Part shown: positions 25,501 through 37,613 of the stretch, one piece after another
Position numbering within the stretch: position 1 is the stretch's first letter
Layout of the letters: each line of letters starts with the position of its first letter
DNA from: Agrostemma githago
Taxonomy: Eukaryota > Streptophyta > Magnoliopsida > Caryophyllales > Caryophyllaceae
Assembly: GCA_958450325.1 (NCBI GenBank)
Contig: OY288253.1
Coordinates: forward strand, 61,628,266-61,692,265
DNA length: 64,000 nt
Direction: 5' to 3'
Made by a program: the position numbers and the translations under genes
Notes under the pieces: generated by a model
Databases searched by the model: none
Seen by the model: only the letters and a program-made list of their open reading frames with translations
Told to the model about the DNA's origin: nothing

Positions 25501-28500
25501 CCACACTCTGCTCTCAAAAGATAGTCACCCTTGGCTCCACTATAAATGCAAATAAAGATGAGATGTGTGCATATGATGACAAAACGAGAGAGTCTACTTG
25601 TGCATATGATGACAAAATGAGTGAGTGCAAGTAGACTGTAGAGTGATGACGGATACTTACACAAGTAAAGTATTATCAGGAATTTCTGCAGGCATCAATG
25701 TGAAAACAGATAGACACCAACATGATAGACATATAAATGTTGGTACCCAAGATCTCCAGGGAATTGCACAATAGAGATACAAGGGAGCCACTACCCCAAC
25801 AACCAGGAAGCACAAAGTGTACAGCTTCCTTTCTGTGAAGCTGTGTACCTGTGCAAGTGGGAAAACAACTTAAAGTCAAAGAGCATAAAATATGATAAAA
25901 ACAAATGTTTATATGTAGTTTCACAGTTATTTAAAGTAGTACCAGACATTCAAGGAGAACAACTGATAAAGCACAATACGCCATAAGTTTGATGAGATAG
26001 CCAAGTTTCTCCTTCTGCAACCTTCTTCGTAAAGTATTCAAAAACTGATATTCACTAAGAATTTGAGTCCAAAGGAAAACAGTCATGGCAGTGTAAGCAT
26101 GGTACAGAGGAGGAGAATGCTCGATAAGCAGTATAATAGAAAAGGCCACCATGAACAAGCCTCCAAAAAAATAGACCTGCAGGTAAAAAGATGTTCTCAA
26201 AAAAGTGATGTGCAAAGCAACTATGAAGGAAACAGCAATTGGCCATGACTAATGCAGGCTTTCAAACTCTTATATAGATAACTCATAACATTAACAATAA
26301 AAACAACAGCAACAACAATAGCAGCAACAAAAAAACAATAGCAGCAGCAGCAGCAACAACAACAACAACAGCGTATATGCCTATATGGCAGCGTATATGG
26401 CTTTGGTTTGTGTTGTTCCAAGCATTACAGAGTTATGATAAGATCCATTAATAATGAATTATGCTACCAATGGAACGCACCTTGATGTTGCCGAATTCTC
26501 TCGTGTTGCTATGAGATCATCGTATTGCGTGTATACAATAACGGTATTTTTATTTGTTAAATATGTTATCAACAATTAATTATTGATGGCTGGGGGTGTG
26601 ATGGTTGGATGTGGTGGGGGTAGTCATGTATGAGAGTGTGGTCGGAGTTGGCTAGGGCCCGCTGAGGGATTGGCCGGAGTTTGGCTGAGGTCCGATGGCC
26701 GGATTAGGGGCAAGTATAGAGGTTTTTAATGATTGTCAGTGAATAAAGGAAGAAGAGGCAATGGGTAAATGATAGGGGTGATGTCGAAAATGTCGCAGGT
26801 GAAAGAGTAAAGTGTGTGAAATAGCAATTGCCTTCTTAAATTACACATTTAGACTATCAAGCTCTTGGGTTCAACATTTTCTTTCAATTAACTATTTAGT
26901 TTAGGTATCAAATGAGGTAGTATTATTAGAGAAGATGAACCTACGGCATAATTACCGAAACCAACCATTGTGTATGTTCATTGTTTGAAGTTGGATGAAC
27001 AAAGAAGACGGATGAGAAGAATGAAGAAAGAAAAAAATGCAGAAAAAGAAAGCAAGGAGCAGGTATCGGACCTTTATCTTCTCTCATACCATATTATACA
27101 ATAAGAAAATTGTATTGCATAGCAAAATGAATCACGGTTGTATTGATAATACAATGGCCTATTTATAGTTTTAAAATATAGACCCATATTGAAGGATTAA
27201 AATGGTTCAAAACTGAACACACACAATGGTTGGATTCGGTGATGCACTACATTCATCTTTTGTAACTAGTATAAATAGTTACTTTGTTTTCTTTAAATAC
27301 GGCGATTAGAGCATTGCCAACTCCTCCACAACTTGATGATCTACCCAAAAATCAAATATCTAGAATACACTAATGCACGTATTTTCTTTTTGTAGCCCGG
27401 TTTGCATAACTTAGCTAACGTACAACTTGCCATTTAGCAATTAGTTGCCATAATTTCATTTTCTTATCACATTTTCCGAAATAAACAAGCTAAAATGTTT
27501 AAGTAAAAGATGGGATATACAAGGATATGATGGGTCTCTTGCCGAGAAAAGAAAGATTTAGACAAGAGCATGTTCGCAAATGCAAAGAAAGAACTGGATT
27601 CTACAACAAGCAAGTGCACATACCTTCCCTGGTTTCTTTTTCGGGTGATCAGCTTCTTCTTTCTTCATCATTTTACCAGGCCAACTAGTATAGGACTGTA
27701 GCACATGGATGACCAAGTAAATAATCCAACCAATATATCCAAGAGTCACCACTGACATGAGCATCATCCAGTCATAGGTCTGGAAATAATGAAGTCCTTC
27801 AAGTGCCAATCTTCTAAGGCTTTCAGATAATTTCATCGCATTTAGATACTCTCTGCTGGAAACATGCTCTTCAATTTTATCCAGCATTGAAATATAGTTG
27901 GTTAATGGCTTGAAAGGCTTGAAAAATAATGAATGTGACTGCTTTATATCTAACTTTTGCTCAAGAAAATACCGAAAGTCTCCCAGTCAAAGATAATATC
28001 AAACGACAAACATAAATGGAATCCGAGTTCCCAGTTATAATGAAGTTTAGCTGCCAGTATCGGCTGAAAACATAATATTACCATATAAATATGAAATCGC
28101 ATGTTCATATTTAAGTGAGTTCCAAAAGAACAGAACTAATGTTAACCGAAGTTAACCCCTTGATTTCTCATAACCAGTCCCCATCAATTTAGAAATAATA
28201 TGCTCTCACACGAATGGCAATGTAGTAACTTAGAGAAAACAAACAACAGCCACGTTATGGTGGGACTCTTCATATTTCCTCATTTATACTTGTCAACAAT
28301 CAAAATTAAGCAAGAGCATGACACTGATCAGTTCATTTGAGATAAAAACATCAAGCTTTAAAATATTAAAGAACAAAACAACTGAATCTGACATTTTTGT
28401 TTCAATTTTAACATGACCTCGTCTCCCATACTTCAATCCAACTCTGAGTAACAAGGATCTCCAGCGGAAAACGTGAAAAAATGGCCGTCACAATTCAGAT

Positions 28501-31433
28501 ATTACAGCAAAAAGGATACGCGACTTGTGAAGGAATTGGTTCAAGATTTGTTTAGCATTAGCAAGCACAGCTTCAACTTCATCTCCCTGGAAACTTTCGA
28601 TTTATGAATTAAGTTATTGCAAATAACCGACATACCAAAAGATTTCACATTAAAATTAAACGCAATGATCATAAAACATACCTCAGTAAAGTCGATGTAA
28701 TCAAGAGGTAAGCTTCCGACTGAGTTAACTGGGCACGGCATACCAAGAAGAGTGGACTGTAAAGAAGCCAAATGACAAATGAGAACAAGTGACCACAGAC
28801 AAGAAAAAGAAGAGATCAAGCAAAAGATCAAGGAAGGTAAATGACCATCAACGGAGAAATATCAGCCTGATTGACATCCACCCTTTCAATGCCATCAAGA
28901 CCCCACTCTTTCGGTGTTGGTGTGTCATGTGAATGTTCATCAACAAAACGGAAGCCACAATGAGAATGGTTACCGGACATAGGCTGGGGAGCCTTCACTC
29001 CTGCTCCCCAAGCAACAAGGGGAGTATCGGTGTTTGTAGGATGCCCATCCCCATGACTACCTGCACGTCAAGTTTCAATATGTTAGCACCAAAATGTAAG
29101 AGCTTGAATTAATCAGATAGAACTAAAGCCCACATCAAAGGTCATTGACTCTGAACTTAATTGCTAGTAACTAATGCTTGCGTGATCAATTTAACTATCG
29201 AAAACAAATATTTTCACTGTAATTTCAAGAGAGAAAAAAAGTCAGTTTTCAGAGACTATATCTAGTTTTAATTTTCTTTTCATCAACTAATGTCGATACA
29301 TATTCAACATACTGAAATCCCCGATAGATTGTACAATTTTGAACCTTTGCAAAGTGTGACTGTCATCTACCCATTATTTTCATGACTAAGTGATCTAATA
29401 AGTTTCACTTATATTTTACACGGTACAAGAAATAATCATTACACTAATCAACAGATTCTATTTTCATCTCATGATACATTAGCAACAATTTTTTTTTCTC
29501 ACAGTCACAGCTTTGGAGTCATTTCACTTGTGAAATTCAGTAAAAGACGCAAACAACAAGCCAATAGGCCACTAACCTTTAATCATTTTGTGCCGAGCCA
29601 TCAGAGACCGAAAAGCCAAGGTGCGGCCACAAAATATAAGAAACCCAAATTATCTAATAAAGTAAATATGAAATGATTCCTCATTGGGAATGAAATGAAG
29701 AATTCAGTTGAAACGCTGATGGCTATCAATCGATCGCAAAGAAATAGTACACAAACGTAAACCAAAATCACTAAGCAAATGGGGTTTAGGGCTTCTATTT
29801 TATGGGACCTTCTTCCTGGAACGTAATAGGAATGAAAACAATTATCACAGGCTCAAATCTGAGTCCAACCTTTGTCGCTCATTCCATGATCAGCTGTGAA
29901 TATGTATGCTGTTTGGTTGTCCTTGAAATGATCCTCAACTATTTTATTAACTCTCTCAGCGATCCGATCCACAACATTAATGTTATTGAGATAGATAGAC
30001 GAGAAGGGTCGATGAGCATGACCATTTGAATCACAGCCAAGTAGATGGAGAAATATGACAACCTTATCCTGTTGAAGTAACTGATGAAGTTTCTTATCCT
30101 CCCGAGACTTGTTTAAAAGGCTTTGAAATTGGTCAAAAGACCATTCATCCAAAAATGATGCATCTGCAAGAATACTATGTTAAAGCATTGCACAAAGTGT
30201 GATACCACAGCTCATAACAAAAGGTCGAAGTAAAAGCCGAAAGGATTATCAACACTTTGAACATTCCAAATGTTTAAATCGAACATCGTTAACTAAACAA
30301 ACGGTTTCTCAGATTGACATGGCAATATGGCATGCTAAGCTAAGCAATATGTAACAGAAGAAGCTTATAAAAACACAGCACATAAGTCAATTTTTTTTTT
30401 GTCAAGAGATTGAAATCCAGTGAACAATTGATTAGTCAGTATCCAATATAGGTCGAAAAGAACATGACATCTTCACAGTATGGTTTTGATCCAACAAGCT
30501 CAAGCATGAGAGCGGAGAAGCAGCAGACGTTACCAATTAGTCAGCTCTTAGACAGACAGTTGGGGGTGTTTGGAGAGAATGTATGATGCAAAAAAAAGCA
30601 TGAAAAGAGGTGAACCAGTAGCAAAGTCTTCGAATTCGTGAGGATATGAACCCCAAGTGGCGTGTGGTAATGCGGCGCAGAATATGGGAACAATATCTGG
30701 GCTACCATATGAAAAAGTATGATGGCTTCGATTAAATACTGAATCAAACTCAACCGGATTAGCTTTCCAGCCTTTCGTAACAGCACTAGGGTCCTCATAG
30801 AATCCGGCAATAATGGCGACATGGCCAGGTCTGGACTCAGTTGGAGGCCTGGCATGAGACACACCCCATCGCCCCTTCTCTTTGATCACACTTCTCAAGA
30901 ATGGAGCTCTGTACTTCCCCCCCTCGTCCGGCTCGTAGAATTTGTCAGCTCTCAAACCATCCGCTGAAGAATAACAACAACAACAACAACAACAACTGAA
31001 TGTGAGCTTCTACTGATTGTCAAAGTGTATGGTAGTAAACGCAGATGTCTTAGCCTAGCGTTTAAGACGGAGGTACCAGGACGATAGGTCTTAGGTTCGA
31101 TCTCCTCCCCGCTATTGTAACGCGACTAAGTGTATGGTAGTAGAAATGAGGAAATAGAAGGAAGGAAGGAAGGGGGAAAGTACCAACAAGAAGAATGAGG
31201 CGTTTGGCAGGAGGAGAGAAGCGAGGTTTGACGAGATCCATGCCGTGAACAATGGGAGATTTGAAGTAAATGTCGAAAATGCTGAGCATGTATACAGCAT
31301 GAAGGACGACGCCCAGCACCACTAGCCATCTCTCCTTCCTCTTCACCCATGTCTTCGTCTTCGTCTTCGTCTTCGTCTTCTTCCCCATTCTGCTTCTTTT
31401 ATTATCCCACTCTAAAACCCCTCCCCTTTCCAT
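20731..31433 (-). CDS. PIGN: GPI ethanolamine phosphate transferase 1 (PIG-N), 17 coding exons
   Basis: Exons (high to low): 31433-31184, 30963-30616, 30163-29870, 29060-28846, 28756-28682, 28586-28520, 27949-27624, 26176-25943, 25848-25661, 25020-24879, 24749-24641, 24011-23909, 23787-23604, 22852-22754, 22670-22612, 21731-21626, 20895-20731. They total 2964 nt (987 aa), in frame throughout, GT-AG introns. It is an ER membrane enzyme that adds ethanolamine phosphate to the first mannose of the GPI anchor. A signal anchor spans residues ~36-53. The luminal alkaline-phosphatase-like domain shows ADGLRADKF (Asp85), PPTESRPGH (probable nucleophile Thr125), DSNGHAH (Asp244, His248), TADHGMSDKG (Asp291, His292) and GDGH (His304). 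The C-terminal PIG-N region (from ~430) is a series of hydrophobic helices. Length fits the family. The start could instead be Met16 (MGKKTKT); residues 18-28 are a Lys-Thr repeat. Exon 7's acceptor (27949) was chosen because it preserves the family-like KSHIKQS. Confidence 0.93.
21000..21290. repeat. Purine/pyrimidine-rich repeat in PIG-N intron 16
   Basis: A G-rich half (GGAATGGAGAAAGAGG, GGAGTGGAGTGG) is followed by its near mirror in C/T (CCCTCCACCC, CCCCTCCGTTTCCCTC), ending CCAATCCAAATGCACCC. The halves can pair, and the right end resembles a common plant non-autonomous element. No target duplication was established. Confidence 0.35.
22476..22509. repeat. (GA)n microsatellite in PIG-N intron 15
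   Basis: Seventeen uninterrupted AG/GA dinucleotides inside an intron. Confidence 0.95.
23020..23400 (+). mobile_element. LTR-like fragment in PIG-N intron 13
   Basis: It contains a T-rich leader-like stretch and then CCGTCTCCGTGGACCGACC and CTAGCTACTAGTTAGGTTAAG, the same style of U5 block as at about 5290-5384 in the left flank. The ends are not defined and no coding sequence is present. It is in opposite orientation to the host gene. Confidence 0.35.
26296..26382. repeat. (CAA/CAG)n microsatellite in PIG-N intron 7
   Basis: Mixed AACAAC and AGCAGC triplets for about 85 bp within the 1.45-kb intron between exons 7 and 8. The poly-Cys minus-strand frame over it is an artefact of the repeat. 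Confidence 0.9.
31038..31127 (+). mobile_element. tRNA-derived SINE in PIG-N intron 1
   Basis: A 90-bp body is bracketed by perfect 15-bp direct repeats AAGTGTATGGTAGTA (31023-31037 and 31128-31142). It contains a pol III A-box-like TTAGCCTAGCGTTTAAGAC (about 31050-31068) and a B box GGTTCGATCTCC (about 31094-31105), spaced as in tRNA-derived SINEs. It lies antisense to the PIG-N transcript. A terminal A- or T-tail is not obvious, which is unusual. Confidence 0.8.
31351..31383. repeat. (GTCTTC)n coding microsatellite in PIG-N exon 1
   Basis: About five GTCTTC hexamers on the plus strand encode the Lys-Thr repeat at residues ~18-28 of PIG-N, just before the signal anchor. Confidence 0.9.
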
Positions 31434-31511
31434 TTTCCACGGTTGCTTTCTTCAAATCACCTTACTAATTTAGGTTTAAGCCCACCTATAAATACTCCAT
31501 ACCAGATTAAA
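31434..31511 (-). promoter_or_regulatory. Short PIG-N upstream region with TATA-like box
   Basis: On the minus strand a TATTTATAGG box lies at about 31487-31496, some 55-60 bp before the first ATG at 31433. The AT-rich repeat block starts at about 31512, so the unique upstream sequence is under 80 bp. Confidence 0.45.
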
Positions 31512-34500
31512 GCCCGTGCGTTGCACGGGTTAGTTGGCTTCGGGCTAATTGACTTAATTACATTGATGATGTATATTCGTTAAATAAGAAACTTGATCAA
31601 TCTATATCATTATAATAAATAAGATGATCGCATGATATTAGTAATCAAATTTAATTTCAACTAAGTTTATAGTCTTAAGAGCTTATTCTAAAACTCAAAA
31701 GAATACATGCGAATAATTTTTTTGATTGATAATATAAGATTCTATCGCTTCATCATAATTTTTTGATATATGATTACTCAAGGTTTATAGTTTTAAGATA
31801 TGCTTTAAAGACCCAGAAAAACGCACGATTACTCTTATTTATAATATAAAATCATCACCTTATTTTAATTACTTATGATATAGAATTTTATCACCTCATC
31901 ATACTTTTTCGATGTGGTATAATTTAATTACTTAATTAAGTTTATAATTTTAAAAGCTATTTTGAAGACTTAAAAGAGTTTGTTTTTATATCTATGTTAG
32001 ATGATAGACGATTACTCTTTATTTATATAATCGAATTTGATCATCTTTTATTATAATTTTTCGATGTGGGATAATTTTAATTAAGTTTAGATAATATAGT
32101 CTAATTAAGAACTTTTATTTATAGACGGATGCATGATTACTCTTATTTATAATACATAGAATTTCATCACACCATCGTAATTTCGATGCGGGATAATTAT
32201 ACATTAACTATGTACTTTAATTATACATTTTTTAAAGTTCAAAAGATTGTTGGTTAATACGGATATCTAAGAACGAAAGATTACGTAGAATTATATCACC
32301 TCATTATAATTTTTCGATATGTGATAATTTTAATTTAACTTTATTTGTAGTTTTATTAATGGCTTTTTTAAGACTAAAAGTTTTTCGATATGTGATAATT
32401 TTAACTTAACTTTATTTGTAGTTTTATTAATAGCTTTTTTTTAGACTAAAAGTGTTTTTATTGACATCTAAGGATGAATGATTAGTCTTGTTTATAATAT
32501 AGAATTTCATCACCATAGAATTTCATCGTCTTATTATGGTCTTAAGAATTTTTTGAATACTCAAAAGATTTTAATTGTTATGAACAAATAATTAATCTTA
32601 TTTATAATATAGAACCATAACCATATTATAATTTATCGATGTGGGATAATTTAAGTAAAATTTGTAGTCTTATTCATAATATAGAATCATCACCGTACCT
32701 TATTTTAATTGTTTCAATGTGGGATAATTTTAATTTTGTAGTCTTATTAAGACTTTTCTAAACTCAAAATATTACTGGTTGATATTTAAAAACAATGGTT
32801 ACTCTTATTTAGTAGAAATTCATAACTTCATCATTATTTTTCGATGTGGGAGAATTACTTAAGTCGTTGGTTGATACCTAAGGAAAAAATTATAATTAGT
32901 CTTTTGTGTATAGTCTTAAGAACTTTTTTAAGATTCAAAAGATTTTTGTTTGATAAAACTTTATAATTTTTCGGATGTGGGATAGTTTTACTTAAGTTTC
33001 ACCTTATTATAATTTTTCGATGCGAGATTATTTTAGTTAAGTTTGTAGTCTTATTAAGAGATTAAGACATAGAATTTTTTATTGATATTTAAGAACGAAT
33101 GATTAGTCGTATTTATACTATAAAGTTTCATCACCTTATGTGAGAATATTTTTTTAAACTTTGTAGTCTTATTAAGAGACTTAAATGTTTTTTTATTGAT
33201 ATTTAAGAACGAATGATTTGTCTTGTTTATAATATAGAATTCATTAACTTATCATAACTTTTCGATGTGGGATGATTTATTTAAGTTTATAGTCTTCCAT
33301 CAGCACATCAATTTTTTTTCGATGTGAGATAATTTACTTAAGCTTATAGTTTAAGCTCTTTTTAACTCTTGATTATAATACGAAGTATAGAATTTCATCA
33401 CAATTTTCAATGTGGGATGATTTTAAGTTTGTAGTCTTGTATATTAAAAGCTTTTTTAAAATTCAAAAGTTTTTTGTCGGTATTTTAACCCATAGGGTTG
33501 TATTTTAGCATTTAAAATTAGTATAAACATATGGATTATCTTATTATATATTTTGGATGAATGATTACTCTTATTTATATAATAATAAAAATTCACCTTA
33601 TTATAATTTTTCGATGTGGGATAATTTTACTTAAATTTATTTAAATTTAGATATAGTCTAATTAATAACTTTTATTTATAGACAAATGATTACACTTATT
33701 TATAATATATAGAATTTCATCAATCCATCTTCATTTTTCGATGCGAGATAATTATACTTTAACTATATAGTCTTAGTCTAAAACTTTTTTTTGTCTCAAA
33801 AGATGGTTGGTTAATATCTAAGAACGAAAGATTACATAGAATTCTATCACCTCGTTAAGAACTTTTTTTAGGACGAATGATTAATCTTATTTATAATATA
33901 GAATTTAATCACCTCATCATAATTTGGAGAAATGACTACTTTTTATTTATATAATAAAATTTCATCGTCTTATTGATAATATAGAATTTCATCAACTCAC
34001 TATAATTTTGTAAATATGGGATGATTTTAAATTTGCAGTATTATATATCAAAAGTTTTTTAGTAGATATTTAAAACCGAATAATTACTCATATTTATAAT
34101 ATAGAATTCCATCACCCCATCATAATTTTTTGATGTGGGATAATTTAAAAGTTTTTCTTGGTCGATATTTAAAACGAATGATTACTCTTATTTATAATAT
34201 AAAATTTCATCATCTCGATGTAGGATAATTACTTAAGTTTATAGTCTTAGAAGTTTTTTTTTAGATTCAAAAGACTTTTGTTAGATATCGAAGAACGAAT
34301 TATTACTCTTTATTTATAATATAGAATTTCATTGTCATATTGTAATTTGTCGATGTGGGATAATTTTAAAACTGTTATGTGTTATAAATTTATCACATAA
34401 TGTGAAACAAATGATATGAAATTTATACTCTAATGAAAGCATTTTTTAACACGAATCTAATTATTTCATTTTTATAATTTATTTTACGATAATGTTTTAA

Positions 34501-34690
34501 AAAAATGAACTCTAAAGGTTTTCACGTCAGAATTGTAAAATATCACATTAATGTAATAAATTAAATAATATTGTAATAATTAAAAGATTCTCTAATTGAT
34601 TTTTTTTATTTATGATACTTTCCTAATTTGAGATTTGATGGAACGGACCAATGAGATCGCTCGAAAAAAGCCTAAAATATATATATATAT
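31512..34690. repeat. AT-rich degenerate repeat block (unclassified element)
   Basis: It opens with GCCCGTGCGTTGCACGGG, a motif common at the start of dispersed plant repeats. Then, for about 2.9 kb, a loose unit of ~100-200 bp recurs more than 15 times: TTTTCGATGTGGGATAATTT, TTTATAGTCTTAAGAACTTT, CGAATGATTACTCTTATTTA, TATAGAATTTCATCACC. The last ~200 bp (34500-34690) resembles 10790-10930 in hydrolase intron 2, so the tail belongs to a dispersed family. No coding capacity or terminal inverted repeats were seen. Confidence 0.75.
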
Positions 34691-34773
34691 ATATTGATTG
34701 ATTGCTAGCTAGCCTCACTTCTTTTTAATTCAGATCACGGCGTTTCAGTTTAGTTTAACCCTTGTAATTTCAG

Positions 34774-35218
34774 TAGGGATGTCGATGAATCGGTTTCGGA
34801 TCGGGGTGATGCTTCACCCGCATCTATCCATTACATCAAATATATCATCCGTTATCCATCCATCATCCACAGATGAAACGGATGGATCGGGTGATAAATG
34901 GATTAAGACTAAATTATCTTTAAAAGCTCGAAAAAAGTATTAAATTTTAATTAATCACCAAAAAATTATAAGGTCAACTCGTATTATATTAAGAATTCTT
35001 AATAAATCTAGTAACTTAATCATTATTTTGATATTATAAAAAGTATTACTTCGTATTAGTTATCCTAATGTGTATATTTTTTAGCAAAATACAAAGATAT
35101 CGGGTGACAGATGGATAACGGGTGGATTTAGCATCATCCATTAATTTCGAGTTTTCGTCAATCCATTTAAATCGGGTGGATGGATATAAAGCGGGTGCGG
35201 GTAAAATTGACATCTCTA
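34774..35218. mobile_element. hAT-type non-autonomous element (MITE), 445 bp
   Basis: The ends TAGGGATGTCGA and TTGACATCTCTA are inverted repeats (10 of 12 match). They are flanked by 8-bp target duplications AATTTCAG (34766-34773) and AATTCCAG (35219-35226), 7 of 8 identical. An 8-bp duplication and TAGGGATGTC-type ends fit hAT. The interior carries many GGATGGAT/ATCCATCC words and no gene. Confidence 0.85.
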
Positions 35219-35226
35219 AATTCCAG

Positions 35227-35700
35227 TCTTATTAAATTTTGTGTGGAGACTGGGGAGACATTGGTAGGTGGCAATTTGTAGCTTCTACGAGACCGTTCTT
35301 TTAGTGTGGAGTGAGCTTAATATTCGGCAATACCGAAATAACATTAGCAACGGTGAATTATACGGCTATGTTCGGGTTCTCTCTTCTTCTATTGTTGCTC
35401 CTTAGTATTCTTTACAATGATGGTGCTCTAGGAGCTTTGAAAGATAAACGCTACATCGGTCATTCCCTATCTTTTCACCGTTGCATGACAACTATCGCCC
35501 ACTTCTACGACCGTTGTCTTGGACATGATTCCGAGATTCCGGGTGACACGTCTTGTGGAGGGACGATTTTTCTGTTGAGCGCCTTTTAGATTGTTTAATT
35601 TAAGCAAAGTTGCGATTGCTATTTTAAACGATTTGATCACCTCTATTACTCGGATGGTTAATCTTTTTCGTAAGGGAAATGTTCGCAAGTTTTGGGCGAG
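35227..35700. other. Unassigned sequence
   Basis: No recognisable gene or element ends. A 92-codon frame (35311-35589) has a hydrophobic stretch near its start but no recognised domain, no sensible gene context and poor start context. I do not call it a gene. Confidence 0.4.
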
Positions 35701-35767
35701 TACATTTATTTAACTTGTTTAGTCATTCAATTAAGTAAATCTGAAAGTATCATTAGCTCTAGTACAT
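35701..35767. repeat. 67-bp perfect direct repeat, left copy
   Basis: Identical, base for base, to 52201-52267. It starts TACATTTATTTAACTTG and ends CTCTAGTACAT; flanks differ on both sides. The two copies bracket the split MITE-like element and Tat-II. Confidence 0.9.
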
Positions 35768-36198
35768 CATCCCCATCCAACCTCATGACCTAGGTCAAGT
35801 TGGATGGGGGTCATGCTAATGAGTAATTAGGAAACTCCAATCTACATAATTAAGATGACACTCAATGCTTGAGTGTCAAAGGATGACACTCACAAACAAT
35901 TGCATGACCTCCACCTTTGGAGGCCCACTTCTGCCAATAGTACATATTGTTTGTATTTTTCAAAGCACTTTAATTCACACTCCAACGTCTATTTTTTTTT
36001 ACACTGCCAATAGTATCTGCTATTTCCTTGCAACGTATACTTTTCCAACGTCTTTTTTTTTTACAACAACTATATTTTTCCTCTATAAATAATCATACAC
36101 TCCTACAAAAATATTACTCATAACCTTATTCTCATATTCTCATATTTAAATAATCTTATATTCTTCTATACCTCAAAAATAAAATCCAACTGTAATAT
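35768..36198. mobile_element. MITE-like element, left part (split by Tat-II)
   Basis: It begins CATCCCCATCCAA, the exact inverted complement of TTGGATGGGGATG at 52049-52061. Near this end is a second inverted pair CCCCATCCAAC / GTTGGATGGGG around a GACCTAGGTC palindrome (about 35771-35808). The same GACCTAGGTC recurs near the right part at about 51949. Removing Tat-II and one copy of its 5-bp duplication leaves an element of ~700 bp. No TSD for the MITE itself was identified. Confidence 0.55.
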
Positions 36199-36724
36199 TG
36201 TAGACACCCGCATTTTGCCTGCTAGTGTCTATAGCAGTTCCCGACAAACACCCGATGATGATCGGACGCAAACGTGACTTAGTATACTCGGATTTGGACC
36301 CGAAATCAATAATATCTGACATGGACTTTTAGCGGAGTAATAATCTCACAAAACAGACCTCAAATTCAGGCCCAGTGGGTCGTTCCGAGCAAAATAAGAC
36401 TAATTTGGGCCAAAACCGACACCAAAAATAAATCCCGTCTTTTGGCGACCGGGTCAAAACCCGGTCAAAGACGAACCCGTCACAAAAACAGCCCAAATAC
36501 ACCTTCTAGAAGCTGGCGCCCAACCCCATTTTCAAAAAAAGATCACACAATCAACCAAGTCAACCCTTTCCTCTTTTATCACGGTTTACCTTATCCACTC
36601 GATCGAGTGGATTGACCTACTCGGTCGAGTGGAGCGTCAAAAACTGGATCAGGCCCATTTTCTAGGGCGCTCGACCGAGTGCACTAGGGCCACTCGATCG
36701 AGTGACCCTAGGTCGTGGGGTAAA

Positions 36725-36735
36725 CTCTATAAATA
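36725..36735 (+). promoter_or_regulatory. TATA box of Tat-II 5' LTR
   Basis: CTCTATAAATACC lies 20-30 bp after the second U3 palindrome pair. The equivalent site in the 3' LTR reads CTCCATAAATACC, which loses the first T of TATAAATA. Confidence 0.7.
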
Positions 36736-37474
36736 CCCCATGACCCTCACTCATTTCACGATTTTTACCCTCATTTTCTACCTACATTTACCCCACATTT
36801 CAGCCATACTCTCTACCTTACAACCCTAAGCAAACACACCAAAAACCGAGTCCCTTGTCCCTCGAAAAACCGACAATTCATCCACACACACACACACCAT
36901 AACTTACATACATCCTCGATACTCCGACGTCCCGTCACTATTCGCGAGTCCATTTCCGAGGTCCTTACTAAGCATGTATGTTGAGGGTGTCTTAAACCCC
37001 ATTTCGATCTTTATTACTTTTATTTACGTTTTTTGTATCGTTAATATTATACCTATACTAGTATTGTAACTCTAACATCCTAACATTTTACATTTTCGCA
37101 TACTAACTTTTGTATTCGCGTTACTAACATATTACTATCATACCGCGTGTATATATATATTAGTATCAAAAATTCGGTTTCGGAAACGTTTGACTATAAT
37201 CGTCGCCTAAAATCCGTCTAATTCCTTTACGAGCAACGACGGAGGTGGAGCCCTTTCGAGGAGCCCCGCCCCAATGTACTCAAGGGCGTGACGTGATCGC
37301 GACTAATCGTAGTTGAACGCATTCGATCCCATTTTAATTAGTGCGGAACCCGTTGACACGAAAACCGACATCACATAACCCGAAAGGGTTAATTTCGATG
37401 TCGTGACGTAGAGGGAGGCATTTCGTTGCTAATTCAAATTTTCCAACGTAAACATTTTCATAAGATCCCGACAA

Positions 37475-37512
37475 CGGTATTATAATCGTACATGTACACG
37501 ATTATAATACCG
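37475..37512 (+). other. Perfect 15-bp-arm hairpin in Tat-II 5' LTR
   Basis: CGGTATTATAATCGT and ACGATTATAATACCG are exact reverse complements around the loop ACATGTAC. The same hairpin is at 50496-50533 in the 3' LTR and, with one arm mismatch, at 2804-2839 in Tat-I. It lies in transcribed R/U5. Confidence 0.85.
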
Positions 37513-37613
37513 GAGGTCGAGTTAAATTCAAGTCATGCGATATTTGCATTTAATTCGACCGACCGTCGATTTTGCACCCAAAAAAACGAAACGAGTTGAC
37601 ACTCGTACAGGGG

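Noticed and set aside
26221..26421. Poly-cysteine minus-strand frame
   Set aside because: Translation of an intronic CAG/CAA microsatellite.
31038..31127. Possible tRNA gene
   Set aside because: It has A and B boxes but no acceptor stem or anticodon arm that pairs, and it is flanked by a target-site duplication. A SINE explains it better.
35311..35589. 92-codon frame with a hydrophobic N-terminus
   Set aside because: No recognised domain, no promoter or neighbouring exons, and it lies between transposable elements. The length is within chance expectation.
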